Source: Prunus persica
Lineage: Eukaryota > Streptophyta > Magnoliopsida > Rosales > Rosaceae
DNA: 64,000 bases
Assembly (NCBI RefSeq): GCF_000346465.2
Contig: NC_034011.1
Location: forward strand, 2,441,508 to 2,505,507
Direction: 5' to 3'
Made by a program: the position numbers and the translations under genes. Positions 46,547 through 56,280 of this stretch are shown piece after piece (within the stretch, counting starts at the first letter, position 1; every line of letters starts with the position of its first letter). The notes below the pieces were generated by a model that worked only from the letters and a program-made list of their open reading frames with translations, did not search any database and was not told the origin of the DNA.

Positions 46547-48390
46547 TCACTTTGGTGCAGCGGTCTGCTTGCTGTGCAGCAAGTGTTTCACTAGGATATC
46601 CCTCATAGTCCTCCCCAACGGATCAACTTGCCTACAGCATTGTTCGCCATATCCCGAGTCATGATGACCAGATAAAGCAACATCTGGTTGTAATATATCT
46701 CCACTGTCAATTCTTATATTGTGAAGTAAACAACCTACCAAGATGATCCTCAGATGTTTCTGCTTATCGGGTCTCCACATGACCTTGTTAAGGATTCTCC
46801 AAGTGCCCTTTAACTGCAAGAATGCCGTTACTGCAAGTGACCTTGCAGCCCTATGCGCGGCATTGAAAGCGGAAATGGAAGCAGAGGATAGCCAACCCCA
46901 CCAAGTATTCTCTAATCTCTACTCCTCCAGATAAAGTTCTAACATTTTCATTCAAACGCTGTCCACCTTCACAGAGCTTGAAAAATCCTGAACACTTCAA
47001 AAGTCTAGACACCGTCATGCCCCCAGGCCAACCACTTACAATGTCAAGAAACCTCAACTCCTGGTCAACAATTCCCTACAGCAAGAGCATGCTGTAGTTG
47101 TCCTCCAGGTCACAACAATCGTCTGATGTTTGAACAGTAGGAAGGGTCATAATGATGTCTATACCATCTATGGCTCCACAACAATTGGGCAATCCAAAGG
47201 CTTCTTCAAGTTTGGACTTTATTTCTTCCATTCTGTTGGAATCAGGCCACTTGAGATGGTGCTTGGCACGTTCTTCCAATGCTTCAATGAATCTCCCAAG
47301 TCACCTGAGAAACTGTGGACTGGCCTACCCCGAAGGCAGGTCCCACTGAGACTTGAGACTCATGGGATGCAAGCCTTCTTAGGGTGATTGCAACCTGTTT
47401 CTCAACACTAAGAAGCCTTCTATGTTGATGAGACCTGACAGGGGCCTCAACACAAGGCCTTCTCTTACAAGGGAACAGATATGGTCAAAAGTCTTCTTTG
47501 AGACCCTAAAGAAAAAACCTTCTCCTCATCATTGGATAGTGAAGAATCTGCACAGATGAATTACATCACCAAAACAGAATAAAGTTGAGTTATCATGGAA
47601 ACTTCAAAACAGAAATCAACCCGAAAAAAGTAAAAAAAATCTACAAAAAGGGAAATAGGAAGACAGAAAAACTTGCTTCCATATAACAAGCAGCAAAGCC
47701 CGACTATGTGTTTCTGTGCCTGTATATTCCCCAAGTCTGATTCAATGAGGATTTCCAACTACTCATCCAACTTAGGCCAAACCAGATTCCTAACAATTAT
47801 ATACTACTTTTACAGACCAAAATCTCTATTGCTCCCACATCTTTCTCTTTTCAGGATCCAAAACACATAATCAAAAGCCAGTTTTCATATAGCGGCCATA
47901 AAAAATTGAAGCGATTTCATAATTGAGCTAAAGTCAGAAAAAAAAAATTGTAAAATAAATAAATAAATAAAAGCACCCGCCTAGACCCGCCTAGGATGCC
48001 GCCTAGCGCCTAGGCCGATTTTTCCAACAACCAAACTGAACAAAAGCACAGTTGATAGGTTTTCAGCTCTAATTATGAACATCATTACCGAATTTAACAT
48101 TACATAACAAAATCCACCACCTGTTCTAGATTTCTGTGCATCATAGATTTTCCAAAATAAGCAAAATATAAAGATAATTTAGTTCAAACTACAAGTAATC
48201 TGAATGCATTCCGCTAAAAAGCAGGAAGCAGAGTAATTGGAGATTGTGCTTAGTGAAAGAAAAACCTTGGGTTGAAGAAACTATCCCACCAATCAGAGTC
48301 TCTGGCTTTAGGCTCGACTGGAACCAAGCTTAAGTTTTTCTTCAATTTCCTATCTTTCTTGCTTTTCTTTGATTTCTTGGGAGGCGCCAT
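46547..48390 (-). pseudogene. ALP1-like Harbinger transposase-derived gene, degenerate, copy 2
   Basis: Minus strand. The start at about 48389 encodes PPKKSKKSKKDRKLKKN and DSDWWDSFFNPRF, followed by an intron. A broken body at 47480-46547 encodes, in shifting frames, HLKWPDSNRMEEIKSKLEEA, FGLPNCCGAIDGIDIIMTLP, RFLDIVSGWPGGMTVSRLLK, LKGTWRILNKVMWRP and SGHHDSGYGEQCC. This is the DDE nuclease fold of PIF/Harbinger transposases as domesticated in ALP1-like proteins. A deletion between EIREYLVG and the ARSLAV region removes part of the catalytic domain, and several stops occur (for example near 47090). Non-functional. Confidence 0.82.
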
Positions 48391-48534
48391 GAGAGCTCAA
48401 ATGAGGAATTGCCCACCTCTTTTTTGGCCTTGAACTTGAAGACTTTGATGGGAAGTGATTCAGTGAAGCGAGCCAGGCAAGGAGGGAAATGTAAAGCTTG
48501 TACAGCCATTTGTGGCCTTTTTTGTTAATAATAA

Positions 48535-48560
48535 ATAGTATAGCCGCACGGCTATACTGG
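48535..48560. repeat. Palindromic tatagcc/ggctata unit (locus 4)
   Basis: A single core, agtatagccgcacggctata, lies about 150 bp upstream of the minus-strand ALP1-like start at 48389. It has the same relative position as the array at 44045-44160. Confidence 0.7.
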
Positions 48561-50040
48561 TATCTTTTTTTTTTTTCCCTCCTTTTTTTGCAATATTTTT
48601 TCCCTAATTTTTGTTTATCGATAAGAGTAGTTTAGAGCATTATCCATTACTATTAGGCTATTACCTGAGTCTCTATTGTCCTATTTTGATTCTTTACTTT
48701 TCCATAGTTATTACCTCTATAAAGAATTTAGCATTTTTCGTTTAATACTCTTATTATACACTTATGTACATATTTTTCAATAATGCTTCCATTTTCCGTA
48801 CACGTCCTAAAGACTCGGTAAAATACACATTTGTTAAAAAAATAAATGTACAATAGTACGTACACATTTTTCATTTTTTATACACGTATTTTTTTACAAA
48901 ATTTTCAATAATACACACAAAATTCACATTTTATACACATAATTTTCACATGAATAAAAATAATATATATTAATTCTTTTTAATATATATTATACACCTA
49001 TCTGAAAAATTAACCAAAACAATGTACCCCAAACTTGAATATAAAGGTGTGGCTAGGGTGTCACTTACCTAGAGAAGAATCACACTAAAAGGTGAAACAA
49101 AAAGATTATATGCATGAAGTGAAACTGTGATGAGGTTCATTGTGCACATATATTTCTGTAACCAGCGTCACAAGCACCATCTTGCCATTTCCAGTAGGAA
49201 ATGCAAGACAATCACTCTAGCAATAACTATGACAATAACAACTTTGGACACTTACAAGTATATTTTTCTCAAATGGTGTTGAGTAGAAGTGTTGATCAAT
49301 GCTTGAAGCTCCCTTTAAGAACCTTTGAGTAGTAAATATAACATCCTAGTTAGTATACACATCATTTCACCAGCTGTGAAACAAAACTAGAGATTTTCTC
49401 TCTATTGTTGAGGCCCAAAATGTCAAGAGAAGCCCATGGATATTCAAAGCCCAATATAAAGTACAATAGTTGTCGCATGCTAATTCAAGCTGTATTTCAT
49501 AAATTTATTCCCAAATGAATATACGAATATTTTTTATACATGATCAAATAGTGTACATGTCATACCAAGAAAATGTCAAATAACTGTGTGCAAGCTAATA
49601 CATTTTCCAATGTTAAACCACCCGACACGCTGAAGTAGGCCCAAGCCATAGACACATGCATAGGGCTTACTGAGCGGGTTGTAGTGTGGATGGTTACAAA
49701 TGTCTATAAAACCCATTAAGGGATCAAAAAGTAGAATTTTTGGGCTGCTTGGGAGCACTAAAACTCAAGCCCACTTTCATGAATCCAATTACACAGGTAA
49801 ATAGAGAGAACCACCAGCCTATACTACCAGCATCAAAGCCACAGCTACCCACGTCTCTTCCACCAGCATTAAAACCCAGCTTCCACTGTCTCACATCCAT
49901 CATTAAAAACTATATTTAACACTCAACCTCCAATGTCCTACCTGCCAGCATTAAGGGCCAAAGACTTATCCATGCTACTTTTGCAGTGCCTATAAATGGG
50001 AGGTTTTCGTTATCCAGAAATCAGAAATTGCTTCACTCAT
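48561..50040. other. Intergenic, AT-rich
   Basis: No gene found. Runs of tacacatttttcattttttatacacg-like sequence occur at 48780-48960. A frame at 49576-49758 has no recognisable features. Confidence 0.35.
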
Positions 50041-50480
50041 AGGGTAAATTAAAAATATTCAGACGGTGAAAGGAATATTCATATGGTGGAAATTAAAAAT
50101 AATACAAAAAGATCATTTTGCCTATGCATTTAACAGAAAAGATAACAAAATTAACGGCAGGACCATTAGTTATAATGAAATTAAAGTTGAAGAAACCACA
50201 AGAATGATTTTGGAAATTGAGGGATCAAAATGAGAATCTGGTCAAAGTTCAGGGACCATTAGACCTAAAACGCCAAAAATAAATTATGGTTTGATATATG
50301 ATCTTGGGTTATTGCCCGAAATGGTCCCCCAACTTTTGCTCCAATTTCATTTTGGTCCACCAACTAAAATTTTCATTTCAATAGTCCTCCAACTCTCTAT
50401 TTAATATCAAAATGGTGACTGTCAAAGCCTGTTAATTTTTCCATTAAATTTAAGGGTAAAATCGTCCACATGTTAGAAGC
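50041..50480. repeat. Foldback-like arms ('no more than background' MITE type)
   Basis: 50160-50275 reads gaccattagttataatgaaattaaag, then ggaaattgagggatcaaaatgag. 50305-50470 reads in the opposite sense, tggtcccccaacttttgctcc, then ccattaaatttaagggtaaaat. Both resemble arms of the foldback at 51110-51866. They are probably remnants of one or two related elements. Confidence 0.4.
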
Positions 50481-50496
50481 TCTCCCAAATTAGAAA

Positions 50497-50704
50497 TGTA
50501 GAAACTGATTATCCCTTAGCCATTCATATGATCATTATACAAAATATATCTACAAGTCTGTAGAGAACAATCTACAGTTACAGCAAGCCATTATCATAAA
50601 TATAAATATGGAGTTATGGCCTAATAACGTAACTCACAACTGACCATTTCCTATCATTAGTAGGATTAACTATTGGAACTGAATACTATTGTAACTCCCT
50701 AATA
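50497..50704 (-). mobile_element. LTR-like remnant with adjacent purine tract
   Basis: On the minus strand a tract tttgcgggggag is directly followed by about 208 bp (tattagggagttacaatag...cagtttctaca) with the layout of a 3' LTR. No partner LTR was found in the window. The DNA from 50705 to about 51100 may be its interior, but it lacks coding sequence. Confidence 0.4.
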
Positions 50705-51109
50705 CTCCCCCGCAAATTGAGTGTGCATAGCATAGCAAGATTTGAATGAAGAAACTACAAGGTGATGGAGATTGCGGCAGTAATCAGTTGTAGTAGTCCA
50801 GTAAGGGGAGCTAAAAAGAAGAACTCCAGTCTCCAGAGTTGCAATAGCGGCATGAGAGAAACAATGTAAACATAACGCCCATTAAAAAGCAGCAAGTGAA
50901 GGGGAGCATGGGCTCATGGAAGGAAGGAATAAAATGACGAGCTGACATACAAGTCAAATGTACCTAGGAAACAACTCTAGGCACCTGAGAAACATAACAC
51001 TACCTAGGAATCACCCTCTAGGTAGGATAAAGAAAAATAGACAATGTTGTAAAGAGGAATGAGAAAGAAAAATAATTCAGACATGTGCATTTTTTTATTT
51101 ATAAATATA

Positions 51110-51545
51110 AGGGTTAATTATTTTATTAGTCCCTGAACTTTGACCCGATTTGCATTTGAGTACTTCAATTTCCAAAATGGTTCCCGTGGTCTTTTAACTT
51201 AAGTTTCGTTTGGACAACTAGTCCCACCGTTACTTCTGTCAATTTTTTCGTTATATTTAAGGGTAAATGGGTCTTTTAAGGTTGGTTTTAATATCCCCCT
51301 TCCTCCTGGTATAGTCACTCAGAATTTTCAGCGATGGACCATGTCTGGTACTCTCTGCCCATAAGGAATAATCCCACTTAGACGCCCAAGAGAGTACGAT
51401 ATAATAAGAGCTAGGTCTGCTCCAGATTCGGAAGAAAACTGAGAAGGCATGTCAGAAGAGATAGAGGAGGTGGGGGAAATCGTGGTGGGGCTAGTTGGAT
51501 GGCTGGGTAAGGGGGAGAAAAATCTAGGTAGAGGGGTAGAAATCG

Positions 51546-51611
<66 letters not shown>

Positions 51612-51866
51612 CTTCTTTGGTTTGTAACTCTTCAGATTTTCTGATGTGTTAAATGTCGTATCAGAGAAGCTAAAAGAGGTAAAAGTCTTTTTTGTCCCTC
51701 AATTACTCCCCACATGCCCTAAATATAACGAAAAAATTAACAAAAACAGTGAGACTAGTTGTCCAAACGAAACTAAAGTTAAAGGATCACGGGAACTATT
51801 TTGAAAATTGAGGTACTCAAATACAAATCGGATCAAAATTCATGGACTAATAAAACGATTAACCCT
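51110..51866. mobile_element. Foldback transposon with ~150-bp inverted arms
   Basis: The left arm (51110-51270, agggttaattattttattagtcc, then caactagtcccaccg) reappears as reverse complement in the right arm (about 51710-51866, ending attaaccct). Both ends are flanked by aaatata (51103-51109 and 51867-51873), a possible 7-bp target duplication. The centre holds a GA microsatellite (51550-51607). No transposase. Confidence 0.7.
51550..51607. repeat. (GA)n microsatellite
   Basis: About 29 uninterrupted GA dinucleotides inside the foldback element. The flanking frame (51449-51652) encodes Glu/Arg runs and is not a gene. Confidence 0.95.
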
Positions 51867-51873
51867 AAATATA

Positions 51874-52693
51874 ATAAAGATGAGGAATGAAAACAAAAGA
51901 AAATTCATCACATGGAAAGCAGAAAGGGATGCGTGCAGAGAGAACATAAGGAATATTTGAAGGGAATAAAAGGGTTAAGAGAGGGTGCATCACAGCAGTA
52001 GAGGATAGGAGGTGAAACCAGCTTGTGACACAGAGAAAAGAAAACAAGAGCATGGGCAAGTTTGAATTTCAAAGCACTATAGAAACAATAAAGTATGGGG
52101 AAGAAAACCACAGGGGAATAGAGAAGTAATAAAGAAAAGATCATCACAAGAGGATAGAGGCCCATAGAAATTAAAATAAAGAGGGATGATTGACCCAAAA
52201 AACAATAATAAGAAATAAAGGAGGAAACCAAGTGAGATAGAGAAAGGAAAAGAGAGTATGGGCAAAACATATAGATATAAAATCCTTTCAAAATAAAGAT
52301 GGAAAAAGTAGAGACAAAAATAGAGGAGAAAATGTAACACCCATCAAAAGGAGAAAGTAGTCAAGAGAGGGAGAGAGAACACAAGATGCGAGAGACAATC
52401 CATGAAAAAGGAAAGGAAACTCAAGATGCCAGATACAACCCATGACGGGGAGAGAGAAAACACAATTGAAAAGAAGAGAAGAGAATACCCTAGTAACATA
52501 ATCGAAGTGACGCAAGGCTAAATCTCATAACAAACAATCCAAGGAGTGTTGACCGATTAGTCCAAATAAAAGGCTCAAAGAACAAACAGTCCCTGGCCCA
52601 AAAAAGTGGACAAACCGATCCACGTCCTGAAATTTACGAATGGAGCCTTTTATTTTCAACATTACACATATACCTTATATATTTACACTAGAA
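51874..52693. other. Purine-rich non-coding DNA
   Basis: Strongly A/G-rich on the plus strand. Overlapping hydrophobic frames on the minus strand (for example 51908-52291) follow from this skew and show no domain. It could be the interior of the element whose LTR-like end is at 50497. Confidence 0.35.
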
Positions 52694-52694
52694 T

Positions 52695-52840
52695 GTTTCA
52701 AGCAAGGAAGAGTGGCCTGTATAGAGGAATTATGAGCTGTGGAGGGAAGAGATGTGCCACGGAGTATCAACTATGTGACAATGTTACTGAAAGGGCTTAA
52801 GTGTCCAAGCTATGACTTGAATGAGCTAAGTTTAGACAAA
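52695..52840 (+). pseudogene. GDSL esterase/lipase exon-5 relic (isolated)
   Basis: gtttcaagcaaggaagagtgg, then tatagaggaattatgagctgtggaggg and gagtatcaactatgtgacaatgttactgaaagggc matches exon 5 of array gene 5, with deletions, including loss of the catalytic DSxH block. The 3' untranslated sequence continues to about 52940. It lies 13 kb beyond the main array, so the array once extended further. Confidence 0.75.
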
Positions 52841-52940
52841 ATGTGGCTTGATTGATAGTTCCATAAGCAATTCAGCATTTTGCAGACACATTTTCTGTTT
52901 CAAAGAACATATAAAAGCTCGATATATCGTTGTTGTATTT

Positions 52941-53448
52941 ACGTATTCACAGCTTAAATACATGTGTTTGATGTTTTCTGTATTATACTCGTCTTTCTTT
53001 GCCCTTGGCTGTATTTTTTATCAACCCTAATTAGATCCTTTATTTATACAGAAATAGTCGTGTAATGTGCAATTAATGTGATCTGAAACCTCTTGAAGGT
53101 GTATCAAATTCCTCTTATTTATGCACTACTATATCTTGTTATTTGAAAGTTTAATTGGTGCATTTGAGGAGGAAATTAAGACATTTTCATTCTCCATATA
53201 TGCACAAACCGCGTTTTTCATGTTAAACATCTTCTTGTCTATATACAACCAGGACACCTAAGTTCTTCACAATTTCTAACCAATTCCAATTGGAAAACTT
53301 TCCTTTTATCGAAGGAGAAAATCTCCACCTCCCCATGTCCCTTGAAATCAGGAGGTCAACGAATTTTTTCAGAAACCAACCAAGATCTGTTAACCAAGTC
53401 TCCTCAACGTTCGTTCAAAAAAAAAAAAAGAAGTCTCCTCAACGTTCC
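52941..53448. promoter_or_regulatory. Upstream region of AGP gene 1
   Basis: 53340-53450 (aggtcaacgaa...aaaccaaccaagatctgttaaccaag, then tctcctcaacgttcctat) is also found upstream of the second AGP gene at about 57320-57390, showing duplication of gene plus promoter. The long frame beginning at 53290 merely runs through this region into the AGP. Confidence 0.5.
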
Positions 53449-53456
53449 TATATAAA
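53449..53456 (+). promoter_or_regulatory. TATA box of AGP gene 1
   Basis: TATATAAA lies about 129 bases before the ATG at 53578. A CT-rich leader (ctctctctctctctttcg) lies in between. Confidence 0.55.
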
Positions 53457-53577
53457 AATCCCTCTCCCTTCTCTCCTTAAACCCATCCTTTGCCTTTCAA
53501 CTTCTCAAACCCTAAACCTTCTCTCTCTCTCTCTTTCGATCAAAACAAAAAAAGAAAAACCCTTCGCTCTCTCTACA

Positions 53578-53985
53578 ATGGCTCGGTCCACCAATGCGGT
53601 TCTTGTTCTGATGGCTGCTCTTTTGGTGGCCTCAACAAGGGCACAATCCCCTACATCTTCACCAACCAAGTCACCTGCAGCTTCTCCATCGAGCACCACA
53701 ACATCAGCTGCTCCTTCTCCATCGAGCCCTCCACCTAAGGCTGCGTCTTCTCCTTCTCCATCGAGCACTCCACCTAAGGCTGCCGCTCCCTCTCCATCCA
53801 CCACTTCACCGGCTGCTAGTGAGCCCACTGCCGACTCCCCGCCTTCTCCTCCCTCATCTTCCTCTGTCATTTCTCCCTCTTCACGAGAGGCTCCCGCACC
53901 CGGCCCTAGCAGTGCCGCTTTGAATAGGTTTGCAGTCACCAGATCTGTAGCAGCTGGGGTTTTCGCTGCTATCTTGGTTATGTAG
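53578..53985 (+). CDS. Classical arabinogalactan protein (AGP)
   Basis: Single-exon gene of 135 residues encoding a cell-surface proteoglycan backbone. Residues 1-22 are a signal peptide (MARSTNAVLVLMAALLVAST) with likely cleavage before QSP. The middle is about 85% Pro, Ala, Ser and Thr with many SP, AP and TP dipeptides, the sites of hydroxyproline arabinogalactan attachment, plus three Lys. A final hydrophobic stretch (VAAGVFAAILVM) after small residues (GPSSAA) is a GPI-anchor signal. The frame opens earlier, at 53290, but the ATG at 53578 gives the signal peptide shared with the second AGP. AGPs act in wall and plasma-membrane signalling and growth. The specific role of this one is unknown. 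Confidence 0.9.
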   Translation: MARSTNAVLVLMAALLVASTRAQSPTSSPTKSPAASPSSTTTSAAPSPSSPPPKAASSPSPSSTPPKAAAPSPSTTSPAASEPTADSPPSPPSSSSVISPSSREAPAPGPSSAALNRFAVTRSVAAGVFAAILVM

Positions 53986-54600
53986 AGCACAATCAAAATA
54001 TAACTCTGTTATGGTGGCCTGCGGATTTTCAAGACAAGTCATTATTACTTTACGTGATATTTGTTGTTTGTTATATTCAAATTTATACAAATTAAATTTG
54101 CTTATTTGTATTAAATTTAATAGTAAATTGAGTTTAGACCCATAAAATTCATTTTAAATCACCTACAACCATTCCCTTTATTTTTCTATTTCAAATATCC
54201 ATTTTTTTTTTCAAAATAATACTCGATAACTAGGATCCAACTAAGTTAGTTACCTAATACAACTTAAAATCTGATTTATTGTATTTTTCGGATTCCAAAA
54301 CTACCCCTATTTAGAAGTTAATGTGTTATGGGGGTGTAACTAATGACACACATTGAATTTGGAAAGATCTCCAAATAGTTGTAATGTATTTTGGAATTAA
54401 TTTAGAAACTTATTTGAAATTAAATATTAAATTCAACATTAACGTATTAGTAATTTATAGGTGATTAACATTTTGGTTTATTTAATAAAAAAATTACGTT
54501 GTTTTCCTTTTATGAATTATACGACTAGTAATCTATTTTATTATAATTTTATGAATAATAGTGTACATTCTAATTATGTTGAAAAATAATTTGATAATTT
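53986..54600. other. 3' flank of AGP gene 1
   Basis: 3' untranslated sequence (ggtggcctgcggattttcaag is shared with the second AGP) followed by AT-rich DNA. No gene. Confidence 0.45.
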
Positions 54601-55000
54601 ATTTATTGTTTGTTTTTTGTAAAACATTTTTTTTAAATGAACCTATTTTTTCTCTAAATAATGTACCTATTTTTTCTCAAATAATTTGATCATTTTTTTA
54701 TTGTTTGTTTTATGAAAACAATTTTTTTTAAATGAACCTATTTTTTCTCTCCAAATAATATACCTATATTTTTTTCTCTAATAATGTACCTAGTAAAACA
54801 ATTTACCTAGTATAATGAACCTATTTTTTGGCTAAATTTTGTATCTATTTTTTTCTCTAAATAATGTACCTATTACTTGTTTTATGAAAATTATTTGATA
54901 TTTATTTTTTGTTTTATGAATTTTTTTAAATGAACCTTTTTTTTTTCTCTAAATAATGTACCTATTTTTTTTAGAGAATCTATTTATTTGATAATCACCT
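54601..55000. repeat. AT-rich tandem repeat
   Basis: Phrases aatgaacctattttttctct and aaataatgtacctatttttt, then ttatttattgtttgttttatgaaaa, recur about four times with a period near 90-120 bp. Non-coding. Confidence 0.6.
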
Positions 55001-55739
55001 TCCCTAAAGACAATAAAATTAAATTTTGCAATACATATGTGATCTGGCTCTTGTTCAAATTAATTAGCCAAAACCACACTAGCTACTCTCCTAAACCTAA
55101 ACCCAAAGGCCTAGCGGCCTAACTTTCTTTGTTCACCGGCTCATGTAAAGATACAAAATTGTCCTTCAACTTTGATTATACGCAATTGCTCCCCAGACAA
55201 GGTTTTTGAGTTTGAGTCATACCATTCGTGTAGCGTGTGTGAAAAAAAAAATGAAAAAAAAAGATAATACGCATCCACCATTTCCATTTCTGGTCACTAA
55301 TAATCAGCTAACTAGCTAATCGTATCTAATTATTAGTTCCTTGTGCATACAGCCCAGATATATAGAAAAATCAAGACCATTGATTTTTATTCTATATCTT
55401 GTTCTGATGTCCCATTCAGAAGTTTATTTTTGTCACCGACCCAGTGATGGTTTTTGCATGGCCATAACATTCATAAGTAACTCAACTGCCCATACAAGTA
55501 TTGGTTGAATCCAATTAATTCAAAGAAACATAAATAGGAGGGTCTTTTTGCGTAGTCAATTGCCTAGCTTCCCTTGGATTCCAATGGAGGTCCCATATAT
55601 GCATGCACGCATACATACGTGTGTATATATATACATGCCGAAAATCGCCTTCCTCTTCACTTGTATTTTCTATACTTATATACATCTCAAAACCTTATTA
55701 GATTGACAAATTCTAAGGTTGGTGAGCCCTGAGGCTGAC
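55001..55739. promoter_or_regulatory. Upstream region of the peptide-precursor gene
   Basis: No gene. Tandem atgcatgcacgcatacatacgtg at about 55600. TATA-like tgtatatatatacatg at about 55623 and ctatacttatatac at about 55670 are candidate core promoter elements. Confidence 0.35.
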
Positions 55740-56280
55740 ATGAGAAACTCAATTTCTCAGACAACCTGTTGCATATTTTTCTTCCTTGTTCTCTTGTTCC
55801 TTCACCTCCATAATGTTGAAGGTAAGATATAGTCATGAAAATATAGTATCGTTTTTTTTCAGTTTTGGGCGTCTAAATGAAATATATAGTCTTATATTTG
55901 TTTTTTTTTTTCCAAGGAATAATTCGCCCTGCAGAGGCACGAGAAGGATCTTCAGCAACTGGCCAACATGACATCCATGTGGGTATAAAAAAAAGTAAGT
56001 TGAATTAAGGTTTAAAAATGTGAATTAATATTGTCAAACACAGGACCAAGGAGAAGAGTTTGGGGTAGACTATACTCCTCCAAGTACACATCCTCCAGTC
56101 CAGCCCCCTCCAATATTAATGCATAACTCAGATGATGAAGATGATGAGTTCAGAGTGGATTATGCTCCTCCAAGGACACATCCTCCACGCCAACCCCCTC
56201 CGATGCATAACTCAGGTGGCGAAGATGAGATTGGGGTAGATTATTCTTCTCCAAGGAACCCCCAACACATTAATACATGA
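55740..56280 (+). CDS. Secreted peptide precursor with repeated RGF/GLV/CLEL-like motifs
   Basis: Three-exon model of about 129 residues: exon 1 55740-55821; exon 2 55917-55994 (or to 55982; both donors keep phase); exon 3 56051-56280. The start MRNSISQTTCCIFFFLVLLF is a signal peptide. After a short spacer the protein has two similar units, DYTPPSTHPPVQPPPILMHN and DYAPPRTHPPRQPPPMHN, and a shorter last one, DYSSPRNPQHINT. Each follows an acidic run and (G/R)V. DY at the front is the known tyrosine-sulfation signal. P5, H8, P9, P10 and a terminal HN match the plan of root meristem growth factor (RGF/GLV/CLEL) peptides, as remembered for RGF1. Known precursors carry one motif at the end; here there are two or three. 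Expression, splicing and family membership are inferred. Confidence 0.6.

Noticed and set aside
51908..52515. Hydrophobic minus-strand frames resembling membrane proteins
   Set aside because: The plus strand is purine-rich, so any minus-strand frame looks Phe/Leu/Ser-rich. The frames overlap in different phases and lack family motifs.
53290..53577. Amino-terminal extension of AGP gene 1 (231-codon frame)
   Set aside because: It runs through the TATA box and leader, and the segment is non-coding and shared with the second AGP promoter. The ATG at 53578 gives the proper signal peptide.
53505..53996. Long minus-strand frames opposite both AGP genes (also 57475-58158)
   Set aside because: Gly/Glu-rich shadows caused by Pro/Ser/Thr codon bias of the sense strand.
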